Below, piece after piece: positions 11,690 to 20,929 of a stretch of DNA of 64,000 nucleotides (positions are counted from its first letter, which is position 1; each line of letters begins with the position of its first letter). Source of the stretch: Anthonomus grandis grandis. Taxonomy: Eukaryota > Arthropoda > Insecta > Coleoptera > Curculionidae. The position numbers were made by a program, and so were the translations under genes. The stretch is from contig NC_065548.1 of NCBI RefSeq assembly GCF_022605725.1, positions 44,819,131 to 44,883,130 on the forward strand, read 5' to 3'. The notes under the pieces were generated by a model. The model was not told the origin of the DNA. It worked only from the letters and a program-made list of their open reading frames with translations, and made no database searches.

Positions 11690-12450
11690 ACTTTTGAAGA
11701 AATGTTAAAATTTATCAGTGATCAGCGATAAATCAGCTCCAGTATCAATTGAAGCACCATAAATAAAAAATTTCGTTGACCCCGTAGGTTTCTGGACAAT
11801 TGTACAGAGATTAAAATATAGCGCAGTTTCTTAATTGCAGGTAAAATAATTTGACACATCGTGGCCCTTATCGTAAATTTTATGATATACTCCGCACTCT
11901 ATGTTTATTGGTAGAAAAACTTTAGTTGTCAGATGATGGTTTTGGATTTTTGGCACGACAATTTGCCTTCACATGCCCCCATTTTGGCTGATAGGTAATA
12001 TTTTTAAACCCTTTAGCAGGTCCACTTGTTTGTCTGCCAGGAGGACAATTTCTATAGAATATTCTTAAAAAAAAAGTGTCGCTTCTAGCAACTTTTACTT
12101 GTCCTTCATTCCTAGGAGGAAGTTTTCCAAAGGAAGGCAAATATACTAAAAAATTAGAAATAATACGGTAGTTAGAATTTATAGGAGCATTACGTATTTA
12201 CGGTTCAGATATTCCAGAAACAAGTAATTCTGCCAAGTCAGTCCGACACCACTTTGCGCGTACACTGTTTAACATTGCTGACTTTTCATGCACATAATAT
12301 TCATAGGGGTTTGTATTTTCTAACCTATGACCAAGATTTCTTTTTGGTGAAAAAGCTAAAGAAAATCGATACAAAAAGTTGCCCAATCTCTATTATCAGG
12401 GTTCCAACGGTCAAACCACATTTTTGCCTCGTTCAGTAAAAATCGACCAA
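11690..12450 (-). mobile_element. Old gypsy-like gag and protease remnant
   Basis: Minus-strand pieces from 12450 downward: a gag block (MWFDRWNPDNRDW, then NPYEYYVHEKSAMLNSVRAK and RTDLAELLVSGI; about 12200-12430), a degenerate zinc-knuckle segment (GHVKANCRAKNPKP at about 11945-11990), then an aspartic protease active site (ASIDTGADLSLIT at about 11710-11750). The order gag, zinc knuckle, protease is that of an LTR retrotransposon. Each block sits in a different frame, so it is long dead. It lies directly outside the left TTAA of the piggyBac element. Confidence 0.7.
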
Positions 12451-12491
12451 TTCTTAATAATATTTGATTATTCTTCCAGTATGTCTCAATT

Positions 12492-12495
12492 TTAA
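12492..12495. repeat. TTAA target duplication, left, piggyBac
   Basis: TTAA immediately outside the left terminal repeat, matched by TTAA at 15142-15145. A TTAA duplication is diagnostic of piggyBac insertion. Confidence 0.93.
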
Positions 12496-12539
12496 CCCTT
12501 TGCGGACGGCAGTGCAACTTTCAGATAAGAGCACAGATC

Positions 12540-12562
12540 GTTGTCATCTATACCATGACAAC
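12540..12562. repeat. Left subterminal palindrome of piggyBac
   Basis: GTTGTCAT (12540-12547) and ATGACAAC (12555-12562) form an 8-bp inverted repeat with a 7-nt loop. Matching motifs recur near the right end, so these are likely transposase binding sites. Confidence 0.7.
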
Positions 12563-12926
12563 CATCCCGCTCGTTCGGTAATTACCGCCGATTCTCCGTA
12601 CAGCTCGGAGGATAATTTGCAACGAATATATTTTATGGGACTTGATAGGTTTATTTATTGTTATTTGTTATTCTAATTGCCTTACAAAATTAAAATTTAG
12701 GGAAAGTATAAAAGATATATTGAGTAAAATAAAAAAATAAAGTTTTAGTAAATATTTGTAATATATCATGTAATAAATGGCAGCAAATTTCTTTTTTTAT
12801 CGGAGAGCTTTTTAATATACTTTTAGAACATTTTTTTTTATTAAGAAAGTTAAAAATAAAACGCATTTTATAGTTTATAGGAAAGCATGATATTTATTCT
12901 AAAAAAAAACAAAAAAGAACACGTAT

Positions 12927-14718
12927 TTATCTGTAATTTTCCTCGGTGTGATATTTATCAAAGCACTCCCCGGGATGCAAAGCAGGGTGGTCTTGACATG
13001 TTTTGCAATAATAGGTAGTAGTTTTTCGGCCACCTTTTTTTGATTGATCACTGCAAACTTTGCAATCGGAATTATTTTTTCTTGCATAAATGGCATGGAA
13101 CCTATTATTTAGACGAGAAATATCCTCGGCACCATAAGCTGATCGACGTCTGGATGTATTTCTGTAGTTTCCAACTAATTGAATAACTAATTTTTTCCTG
13201 AAATTCCTCGATCGAAGTTGCTGATTATTTGTTGCTATTTTTTGTAATATAAAGGCATTATTTATCGACACATCTAATAACCAGAAAAATACTTTTCGCC
13301 ACCATTTACTTGTTTTTCGCAAAAATTGGTAGCTTGCTGCATAATGATCAGCAACGTCAACCTCTCCCATAAATTTGTTATACTCATATATAACTGTAGG
13401 TTTTTCTATGACTTCTTCAATCCAACGCCCTTCAGCGGTCTTCGTTCGCCTGGTTATATTTTGTACTGAGTTGTCATATACACTAGATAACATAAGAACA
13501 ACTCTTTTATCTTTCCATGCCAGTACTGATATAGAATTGTCATGTCTGGAAGATATCTCGCCTTTTTTAAATTTTCTTGTATATGCGGTAGTTAATTCTG
13601 TCGGAATTCCTTGTCGATTAGCCATTACAGTACCCGCTACATGTATGTTTATTTTATGTAACTCGCGTGCTAACAAAGGGCTTGAATAATATCTATCTAT
13701 AAATATATGGTAACCTCCCGAACCAGTTCCAGAATTAAGAAGTTTTTGCACCAAATGAACTACTATGCGGGCGGTTGCTGGTAAATCTGGGCGTATCAAT
13801 CCCTGGGTTGTTTGAATTCCCAAATATGGCTCCATCGTAAATATGTAACCATTTTTTGAATCTGCAAGCACATATACTTTTATTCCCCATTTTGTAGGTT
13901 TGGCTTTATTATAAACTTTAAAGGATACTTTGCCTTTAAAACCAATAGTACTTTCGTCTACAGAAATATTCTTATCTGAAGTATAAAACTTCTTGAATTG
14001 TGTTTCCAGATACCATAACACATTTTTCACTTTGGCGCTACGACTCTTCACTCCCATCTGCTCTTCTTCGGGTGGAGAAACGTGAAGATTCCAAAAAATT
14101 TGCATGAATCTGTCCCTCGAAAAAATATCTTTGAAAAAGGGTTGATGGTCGATCCAGTTATTAGAAAAATAGTCAGATAGTTCGGTCTTTGGATTTAAGG
14201 CCATATTAAGTAAAACAACCAAAAATGCATAAATTCTTCTAATGTGACTGGTTTCCAAGACTTCCAAACTGACCTTTTTGTGAGCGGCGTGTTTATTAAA
14301 ATTTTTTCTGCAGCATATCTAAAAATATATTTACACATTTTTCTTTTGCTTGAAATATAATACAATTAAATACATACCTATTTGTTTCATCCACAATTGC
14401 TTGTATAAGTTCGTCCGTAAAAAATAACTGAAAAAAATCTAGTTCGGACACTGGCTGGTTATTTCGTGGTGGATGGTATCCAACATCTTCTAAGAAAGGG
14501 AATATTTTAAATCTTGGTTCATTTGCTGTCCATGGCCTCCATAAATTTAAGTTATAAACACGTTCCTCAGACTCTTCGTCAGAATCATTTTCACTGAGAT
14601 TTTGATCTATATCCTCCCATTCGTCACTCTCTGAACTAAACTGATCCAAGTCAAACTCCTCCTCGTCTACGTATAATAGTTCCTCTAACTCCGTGTCCGT
14701 TAATGCTCTTTTCGCCAT
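12927..14718 (-). CDS. PiggyBac transposase, two exons (14718-14378, 14307-12927)
   Basis: Exon 1 (from ATG at 14718, MAKRALTDTELEELL) gives an acidic N-terminus and ends after DETN with a GTATGT donor at 14377. Joining to the CAG acceptor at 14308 keeps the frame and gives about 573 aa with a 70-bp intron. An alternative acceptor at 14319 would add the residues Tyr-Ala-Ala-Glu and restore the family-like NRYA, but then the A-run at 14302-14307 puts it out of frame. The DDE core shows VDESTIGFKGK, FIDRYYSSPLLA and GEVDVADHYAASY, the catalytic aspartates of the family. The C-terminus is a cysteine-rich zinc-binding domain (CKVCSDQSKK, YYCKTC, HPGECFDKYH). The enzyme excises and inserts the element at TTAA. 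No stop interrupts the spliced frame; the start at 14718 is preferred over 14736 because the family begins with this acidic region. Confidence 0.88.
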
Positions 14719-14989
14719 AATTATAACTATAAACAAACATCCGAATCTTACAAAATATTAAAAAAACACAAACAAAATCTGCATACCTAACTCTCAAATA
14801 CTCAAATAAGACTAAATAAGAATGCACCTGTATTTGTCGCGACCGGCACTCAACAAAAAAATCGCAAGGTTGCCAAATAAGTCACGACTTGCATAAAAAA
14901 GCATGTGTATTCCTAAATAAAATTTCCCGCGGAATTTAAATTTGTTATCGGTTTTGTCATGGTATAAATGAATAACGAGTAAATCGACT

Positions 14990-15128
14990 TTGAAAATGTG
15001 TCATGAGAGACATGACAACGAGTAGAATCGGCTTTTTGCCTTGTCATGTAGGGCATGACAAACGATCTCAAAGCAAAGTTTTGTGTAAACGTGAACGACT
15101 ACGCCTGGTGTCATGTCAGACATGACAA
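14990..15128. repeat. Right subterminal palindromes of piggyBac
   Basis: Three short inverted repeats of the type TGTCATG(n)CATGACA occur near 15000-15020, 15040-15058 and 15109-15128. They share the core of the left subterminal palindrome. Confidence 0.7.
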
Positions 15129-15141
15129 CGACCGCAAAGGG

Positions 15142-15145
15142 TTAA
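15142..15145. repeat. TTAA target duplication, right, piggyBac
   Basis: Right partner of the TTAA at 12492-12495. Confidence 0.93.
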
Positions 15146-15419
15146 TAGTTTCAACATGCCTTACTCATTTGCTGGATTCATAATTTTCAGGCCTAAAATA
15201 GCCCAAATATACCTGGTTTACCAGATTGCTGTAACGTTAAAGCTATAAGTAGTTCAGCCGAAAGTGTTTGTATGTGAGTGAGTCGAATCTCCTTTCTTAG
15301 AAGCCATTTCCACAATGATGTGCGAAAAAAACAATCCCCTTATTTTTCAATGTTTAACCATACAAATAATTTATCCGTACCGATGTATGGTATTGAAGCC
15401 TAGACATTAAAGGTTAGCA
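15146..15419. other. Spacer, nothing recognised
   Basis: About 270 bases between the piggyBac right end and an RTE-like remnant. Confidence 0.35.
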
Positions 15420-15807
15420 AGGCTGGAAGGATTAGGAATGTGGATCTATCGAAGTCCCATGAATAGCAAGAAAAACCAACTAGGAAATTTTAAGGGCGAT
15501 AGGAAGAGAACGCGAATTTCTGGGCCCGATAAAACGCAGGAAAATAGCGTACCTGGGATATGCGTTACGCAATGAAAAGTACCATTTGCAATTATATAAT
15601 ATAAGGGGTTTAGGCAGAAAGAGAATGTCGTTGCTACGAAATAATAAAAATTGGTCAGAAATAGGAACCACAGAAAAATTAATTCACACCACCAGAGATA
15701 GGGAAAAATGGTCAAAAGTACCTACTTGCAAACATCCATTAATGGATAGCAGCGAAAGAAGAAGAAAAACCAGAGCAATATATTCACCAGTTCACTGTGA
15801 GTGCTAG
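15420..15807 (+). mobile_element. RTE/craftsman-like non-LTR 3' remnant
   Basis: The plus strand reads MWIYRSPMNSKK at about 15438, then GLGRKRMSLLRNNKNWSE and LIHTTRDREKWSK at about 15605-15715. This matches the conserved C-terminal end of RTE-type polymerases (the 'MWxYRR ... GRKKMSWLRN ... DREKW' pattern). It is frameshifted in the middle and lacks the rest of the element. Confidence 0.7.
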
Positions 15808-15810
15808 GTA

Positions 15811-17040
15811 GTTAGGCACAATCCCATATCTGATGTTAGAATTAGACACTGATATCTTTTTTAAATAATACTATTTGTTCCTTTGTAAAATACGCTTTAA
15901 AATGTGGTTTATTACCTGTCTAGAGTTGTTCATAGCCAATGGGTCTCTACAATGCAAATTCACTCAACAGTCATCCTTCTTATATTGTTAGACATAAACT
16001 CGAACATCACATAAAAATAATAAAAAAAAAAACAATATTTACTGTTCTGTCAACTTTTGGCAATAATAAAATATACTCACCGGGGAACTTCCATTCCCTT
16101 GCATCATCTCAGTCAACATCAATTTACACAATGTCACATTTCAATATATACATATGTCAAACATGTTATCTTCCTTTATTTGACGACTAGCTAGTGTCAC
16201 CTAGAATAGTAAGGGCTTCCCCAGACGCTCCACTGCCGCTAAACAGTAAGCATCTCAACGAATTAGACAATGGATATATTTCTACTATATCCTTCTGTTT
16301 ATTCGTGTCAATCGAGCCCCAGGTAAGGCCCCCAGTCTTACCAGACAGCACTCGAGGAATTGCGCATTCGTTCCTAATTGAACAGAGGCTTTCACACCTA
16401 CTTGTGCGGGCATCTTCAAGATGCGCAAACAGATCTGTACAAACTTCTCATAATAGCCACATATCTACTCAAGATCAACTATTTCTCCCATATTCACCAC
16501 TATTAAATTTAGCAGCCTGGTTTAACCAGTAAACACAACTCTTTTTCCAACACACCACCTTACACACATTTCTCTCAAACGTTGCTTTCTGATTGACTGG
16601 CCAATTAATATTTTTGGGTGTCCCCTTAACTCAATGAATATTAGAGATCTTTAGCAATCTACGTTATTTTAAATATATCAAGTTATTAATTGATTATGGA
16701 ATTAATTAAATTGATATAGAATTATTATAGATCATTAAAAGAGTTTTGTTTTAAATGAGAATACATATATTAAAATATAAAATAAAAAAATATATAATAT
16801 AATAAAATGATACAAATAAAATATGTTTTACACCTTATCACATATACTAGATCAAGTACAATTAATAAACATAAGCGATAACAACCTTTCGATATTGCTT
16901 GTAATGATGATTCCGCGTTTTTTTGCCTCTCATGACCAGCGGTGACTTATATATTTCTTATCGAGTGCTTAAACAAAAAACAACTTTCAAGACAGGAGTT
17001 AAAAGACATCTGCTGACTAATATTATATCTATTTATTAAC
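15811..17040 (+). repeat. Direct repeat copy 1, split by about 950 bp
   Basis: GTTAGGCACAATCCC at 15811-15825 and the following bases to about 15890 resemble 18756-18820. The sequence at about 16840-17040 (ACATATACTA, GCGATAA, GTAATGATGATTC, GACATCTGCTG) resembles 18828-19150. In the second copy these parts are contiguous, so about 15890-16840 looks like an insertion into copy 1. That insert has a few short open frames (16194-16532 is the longest) that I do not recognise. Confidence 0.55.
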
Positions 17041-17147
17041 CTTGGAGCGCAAAAACAAAATGATTTCTCAAAAATCGCGTACGGGTGCATCGAACTTTAA
17101 ATCCGTGCGTTGCTCGAATATGAAGGTGGATGCCGTTTAAAGCTTAT

Positions 17148-17275
17148 TATACAATCTGTAAAGCAGCGGATAAATTCAAAAATAAATAAAAATCAAATGG
17201 ACCGTTTCTGAAAAAATGCCCGAACCGGTCGATTTTAATATTGGGTTTAGGGTTTTTCTACGTGAAAATTAAATA
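17148..17275. repeat. Left arm of fold-back (MITE-like) palindrome
   Basis: This arm (GCAGCGGATAAATTC, then CCGAACCGGTCGATTTT and AAATTAAATA) is the near-perfect reverse complement of 18624-18750. Without the element between them the two arms would meet at a TA, making a palindrome of about 255 bp. Confidence 0.8.
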
Positions 17276-17277
17276 TA

Positions 17278-18621
17278 CAGGGTGACTTAAAGAAATATAT
17301 GACGTCATCAAGTTTTTAAGTCAAACACTTTTTAAGTATCCCCATAAAAATTATTCGAGGGGAGTTAAATCTGGTGATCTGGCTGGTCTAAGAACCCTCG
17401 TCCACGTATCCAACGATTTGGAAAAAGTTCATCTAGATATTTGCGAACGGGTAAAGCATAGTGTGGCGAGGCTCCATGTTGCTGAAAAAAAAAGATCACG
17501 TTGGTGCATGTCGGGTTCTTCCAAATCTGGATACAAAGTTATCAAAGCGGGGATAAGATCATTTTGAAGAAACTCTCACCAGTGAGAGTATCATTAAAAA
17601 TTTTAAAGTTGTGTAAAACTCTTCCTTCTATAGCGCATCAGACATTGACTTTTTGAGGGTGTTGTGTATGACGCATTCTGTGAACCAGTGAGGGTTTTCA
17701 GTCGCCCAGTATCGACAATTTTGTCTGTTCACATGGCCCTTTAAAGTAAACGTTGCTTCGTCAGAAAATATTATTCGTTTTACAAAATTATTGTTATCAT
17801 TAGTCATTACATAATTACTGTATTTGCTCATAAAATTCATTTCGGCGAACAAAATAATTTTCTGATAGCTCTTGAAGTAAGAATATTTTATAAGGGTGGA
17901 ACTTTTTTCAATACTTTATGCACTGCTTTTGCACAGTAGATCGGGATAAATTAACATTAGAAGCCGTACCTGTGATTGTAACTTTGGGATTGTCTTAAAC
18001 CGTTAACAGAACGTTAAGCTCATCTTCTTCAGTTATTGAACCCCGACCAGCTTTTTGAGTATTCCGAACAGTCCCGAATTCACGAAACTTTGCTTCAACT
18101 CTGCTTACCACGCTTTGCCTAATAGGCGACCGATCAGGATGAATTGCATTAAAGAGCTGAACCACCTCCTTTTGAGTACGCGACATATCTCCGAAACCAA
18201 TCATGCACGATTTCGATTCTTCCACGTTCGGTTAATTTTCTCATATTTCATATAATAACAGTAGGTAATAAAGTGTAGTTACTAATAAAACGCAGAATGC
18301 CACTGCTTTCGCCTCTTAAAAAGAATTAACACCACTTGCTAAATACTTTAAATAGTTGCACCAAAATACATTCACTTTTTGACACTGACAACAACAACGC
18401 ACAAAACTAAAAAACCAAAATACCAACATTTAATTTAGATAAGTATTTCTTTAATTTTACATTTCATCATCATTTTTCGTTGAAAATTGCTTATGTAACC
18501 ACTATTCATTTGTACCATATCCTTTGTAAAAAAATGCGTTTTTTCTGATTCTGCATTAAAAATTTGTGGTTTCTATTTAAAAGACATATTGATGACGTCA
18601 TATCTTTTTCTAACCACCCTG
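17278..18621 (-). mobile_element. Mariner-type element, 1344 bp, at the centre of a palindrome
   Basis: Terminal inverted repeats of about 34 bp start CAGGGTG on both ends (17278-17311 and 18589-18621; both contain GACGTCATCAA) and TA dinucleotides flank them (17276-17277, 18622-18623). The minus strand carries the transposase in pieces: an N-terminal helix-turn-helix (18225-17995; MSRTQKEVVQLFNAI), the first catalytic segment IFSDEATFTL (about 17765), the second segment FQQHGASPHYAL (about 17480), where the usual Asp is His, and a frameshifted RSPDLTPL-like region near 17380. It is therefore inactive. The length of about 1.3 kb is normal for mariner. Confidence 0.85.
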
Positions 18622-18623
18622 TA

Positions 18624-18750
18624 TATTTAATTTCCACGTAGAAAAATCCTAAACCCAATATTAAAATCGACCGGTTCGGGCATTTTTTCAGAAACGGTTC
18701 ATTTCATTTTTATTGAATTTATCCGCTACTTTACGCATGCACTGTATAAG
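18624..18750. repeat. Right arm of fold-back palindrome
   Basis: Reverse complement of the left arm at 17148-17275, with a few differences such as GTAAAGTAGCGG against GTAAAGCAGCGG. The arm ends in TTTACGCATGCACTGTATAA; TATACA may be the outer terminus. Confidence 0.8.
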
Positions 18751-18755
18751 TAAGA

Positions 18756-19150
18756 GTTAGGCACAATCCCTGACAAGTGATATTAGAATTGGACATAATA
18801 CTTTCAATAATAGTTTTTGTTGCTTTTCACATATACTAAATTAAATACAATTTTATCAATTGTATGTTATATGAGCGATAATAACATTTCAATATTGTTG
18901 GTAATGATGATTCAGTGTATTGGCTTCAGATGACTGGCGGTGACTTGACAATATTTTGTTATTGTGTGCTTAATTCTTACAATATATACAATGTATGTAT
19001 AATAACTTTCATATTAACTACAGTATAGTTAAAGCAAGATTTTGTCGTTAGCATTAGAAAAAAATTGGAATTGTTTTTTGCTATTTTTTTTCACAAAAAT
19101 TATAATTTCATAGATTATTGTTAAAGGAGTTAAAGGACATCCGCTGGCTA
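18756..19150 (+). repeat. Direct repeat copy 2
   Basis: Uninterrupted second copy of the repeat described at 15811-17040, with shared blocks GTTAGGCACAATCCC, CACATATACTA and GTAATGATGATTC. Its two copies flank the palindrome with the mariner. The family is unknown to me and the copies are clearly diverged. Confidence 0.55.
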
Positions 19151-19590
19151 ATATACAATTAAGAAATTGTACAAAACATGCAATAATTCGTGAAAAAACC
19201 ACATTTTTTATGAAATAATTAACCCGTAATGTGAAAACTGAAACACAATTCGAAACATGGTCTATTGGACCAGGACATATAAAAATTGAAATAAAAAAAA
19301 GAAAAATGGCTATGTAAAATGTATTTTATTTCATTTCATTTATTTATAATCCAAAAATTTCGTTACATACATTTTTATAAAAGTACAAAATAAGCACCTA
19401 AGTAACTTAATACTTGTGTATGCCTATATAAAAATATATTATTAAAGAAATTTGTTTATCTTTACCATATTTAGATTCCAGCTCTTTCTTAAAGTTCTTT
19501 AAATGAATAATTATTTAAGTTGCCAAAAACTACACTACATATACATATATATTTATATATACAACTACAATCCGCTGTCAAAGCCATTTG

Positions 19591-19593
<3 letters not shown>
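19151..19593. other. AT-rich spacer with TA-rich microsatellite
   Basis: No gene. A TATA-rich run lies near 19540-19562. Confidence 0.5.

Positions 19594-19635
<42 letters not shown>
19594..19635. repeat. (TAA)14 microsatellite
   Basis: 42 bases of perfect TAA repeat directly abutting the 5'-truncated R4/Dong-type element. Dong elements are known to target TAA repeats, so this may be the target site. Confidence 0.9.
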
Positions 19636-19636
<1 letters not shown>

Positions 19637-20770
19637 TTTGAGAACAAATCTCAACAGCAAAAATATGTTTAAGGCACTTAACTCCTACGCATGTTCAGCT
19701 CTTAGTTATTCTTTTGGGGTAATTAATTGGAGTAGGACAGACATAGAAAGGCTACAAAGAAAAGTGAGGACCCTACTTACTAAAACGCACAACCACCACC
19801 CTCTGTGCTCTGATGCCACTGGTGCCACTGAAAGAACAATGCTTCCCCGCCACCTTGGAGGAAGAGGATTAATAGATCTGGGTAAACAACTTGAAAAACA
19901 AATTACTAACTTAAGATCCTATTTTTACAGGCAAGGAGAAAATTCCACGCTGCATCGCGCAATCAAATAGACGATTCCACTCCTCTACAACTTAAGAGCG
20001 AGGAAGCGCGCAGCTACCATCATACGGACCAGGAAAAACTCCGCATCTGGATAGAGAAGCCCCTTCATGGGCGGCATCCTAATGAGATCAGCCAAAATCA
20101 TGTCGACACTGCTTCGTCGAACTATTGGTTGGTATCAGGCAAGATGTTTCCAGAAACCGAGGGCTTTCTACTTGCCATCCAAAATCAGGTTATACCAACA
20201 AGAAATTATCTCAAGCACATCGTCAGAGATCCGTCCGTACAAAACGACAAATGCCGGTATGGATGCCAAACATCAGAGACAATCCAACACATAACAGGAG
20301 GATGTCAGGCCTTTGCAGCGACAGAATACAAAGAACGGCACGACTCAGCTGGGAAAATTTTACATCAAGAGCTGGCAATGAAGTAGAAACTTATTACAAC
20401 AGAGAAGGTTCCGTATTATCAATATACTCCAGAACCCGTAGTGGAAAATGACCGATATAAGTTATATTGGGACCGCAGTGTACTTACCGATCAACATGTA
20501 AGGCATAATAGACCAGATCTTATTTTAATAGATAAAATTTCCAGGAAAACAACTCTAATTGACGTAGCCATACCGAACAACAATAATCTGCAAGAGAAAC
20601 ACACTGAGAAAATCGCCAAATACAGAGATCTAGAAATTCAAATCGGAAGGCAATGGAGAATGGATAATGTTCAGACCATCCCAATTGTTATATCGACAAC
20701 GGGTGTAATACCAAAGAGTCTACTGGAATACCTTACAACAACTAGGAACTGGCGAACATATATATAAGCA
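19636..20770 (+). mobile_element. R4/Dong-type non-LTR retrotransposon 3' half
   Basis: The post-RT domain comes first (NMFKALNSYACSALSYSFGV, then RTMLPRHLGGRGLIDL; 19660-19970). Next is a region with FLLAIQNQVIPTRNYLKHIV and a CRYGCQTSETIQHITGGC finger (20129-20386). Then comes a restriction-like endonuclease domain with RPDLILIDKISRKTTLIDVA (20441-20767), whose PD and LID-V-A residues are the nuclease motif of the R2/R4 group. The three blocks are in different frames, so it is a pseudogene. The combination of restriction-like endonuclease and C-terminal finger places it in the R4/Dong group by family knowledge. Confidence 0.85.
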
Positions 20771-20929
20771 CATGCAAAAGGCAGTACTACTGGCAACTGC
20801 TCGCAGCACCCGAAAATTCCTAGGAGATACTCTACATTTCAGGTCACTTAAGGGCACCGAAAAGGCCCCCCCACAGACCACAGAGCTTAATCCTTTTGAT
20901 ATCGGAGGTATCTGGGATAAATAAATGAT
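20771..20929 (+). other. 3' untranslated end of the R4/Dong-type element
   Basis: Sequence after the endonuclease frame up to a small hairpin (TCTGGGAT, ATCCCAG) near 20907-20930, where the neighbouring minus-strand CR1-like element also ends. The exact boundary cannot be set by eye. Confidence 0.45.

Larger units (their letters stand above)
12496..15141 (-). mobile_element. Complete piggyBac element, 2646 bp
   Basis: Bounded by 13-bp terminal inverted repeats, CCCTTTGCGGACG at 12496-12508 and its complement with one mismatch at 15129-15141, flanked by TTAA on both sides. Inside each end are short palindromes built from TTGTCATG and CATGACAA: 12540-12562 on the left, and near 15000-15020, 15040-15058 and 15109-15128 on the right. 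The transposase runs on the minus strand and looks intact. This element is a good candidate for a recently active copy. Confidence 0.93.

Noticed and set aside
13375..13689. 104-codon plus-strand frame
   Set aside because: Antisense to the intact piggyBac transposase.
16194..16532. 112-codon plus-strand frame as a gene
   Set aside because: No recognisable domain; it begins at a weak context and lies in a probable repeat insertion.
19503..19970. 155-codon frame with an Ile run
   Set aside because: The first part is translation of TA and TAA microsatellites; only the part after 19636 is real retrotransposon sequence.
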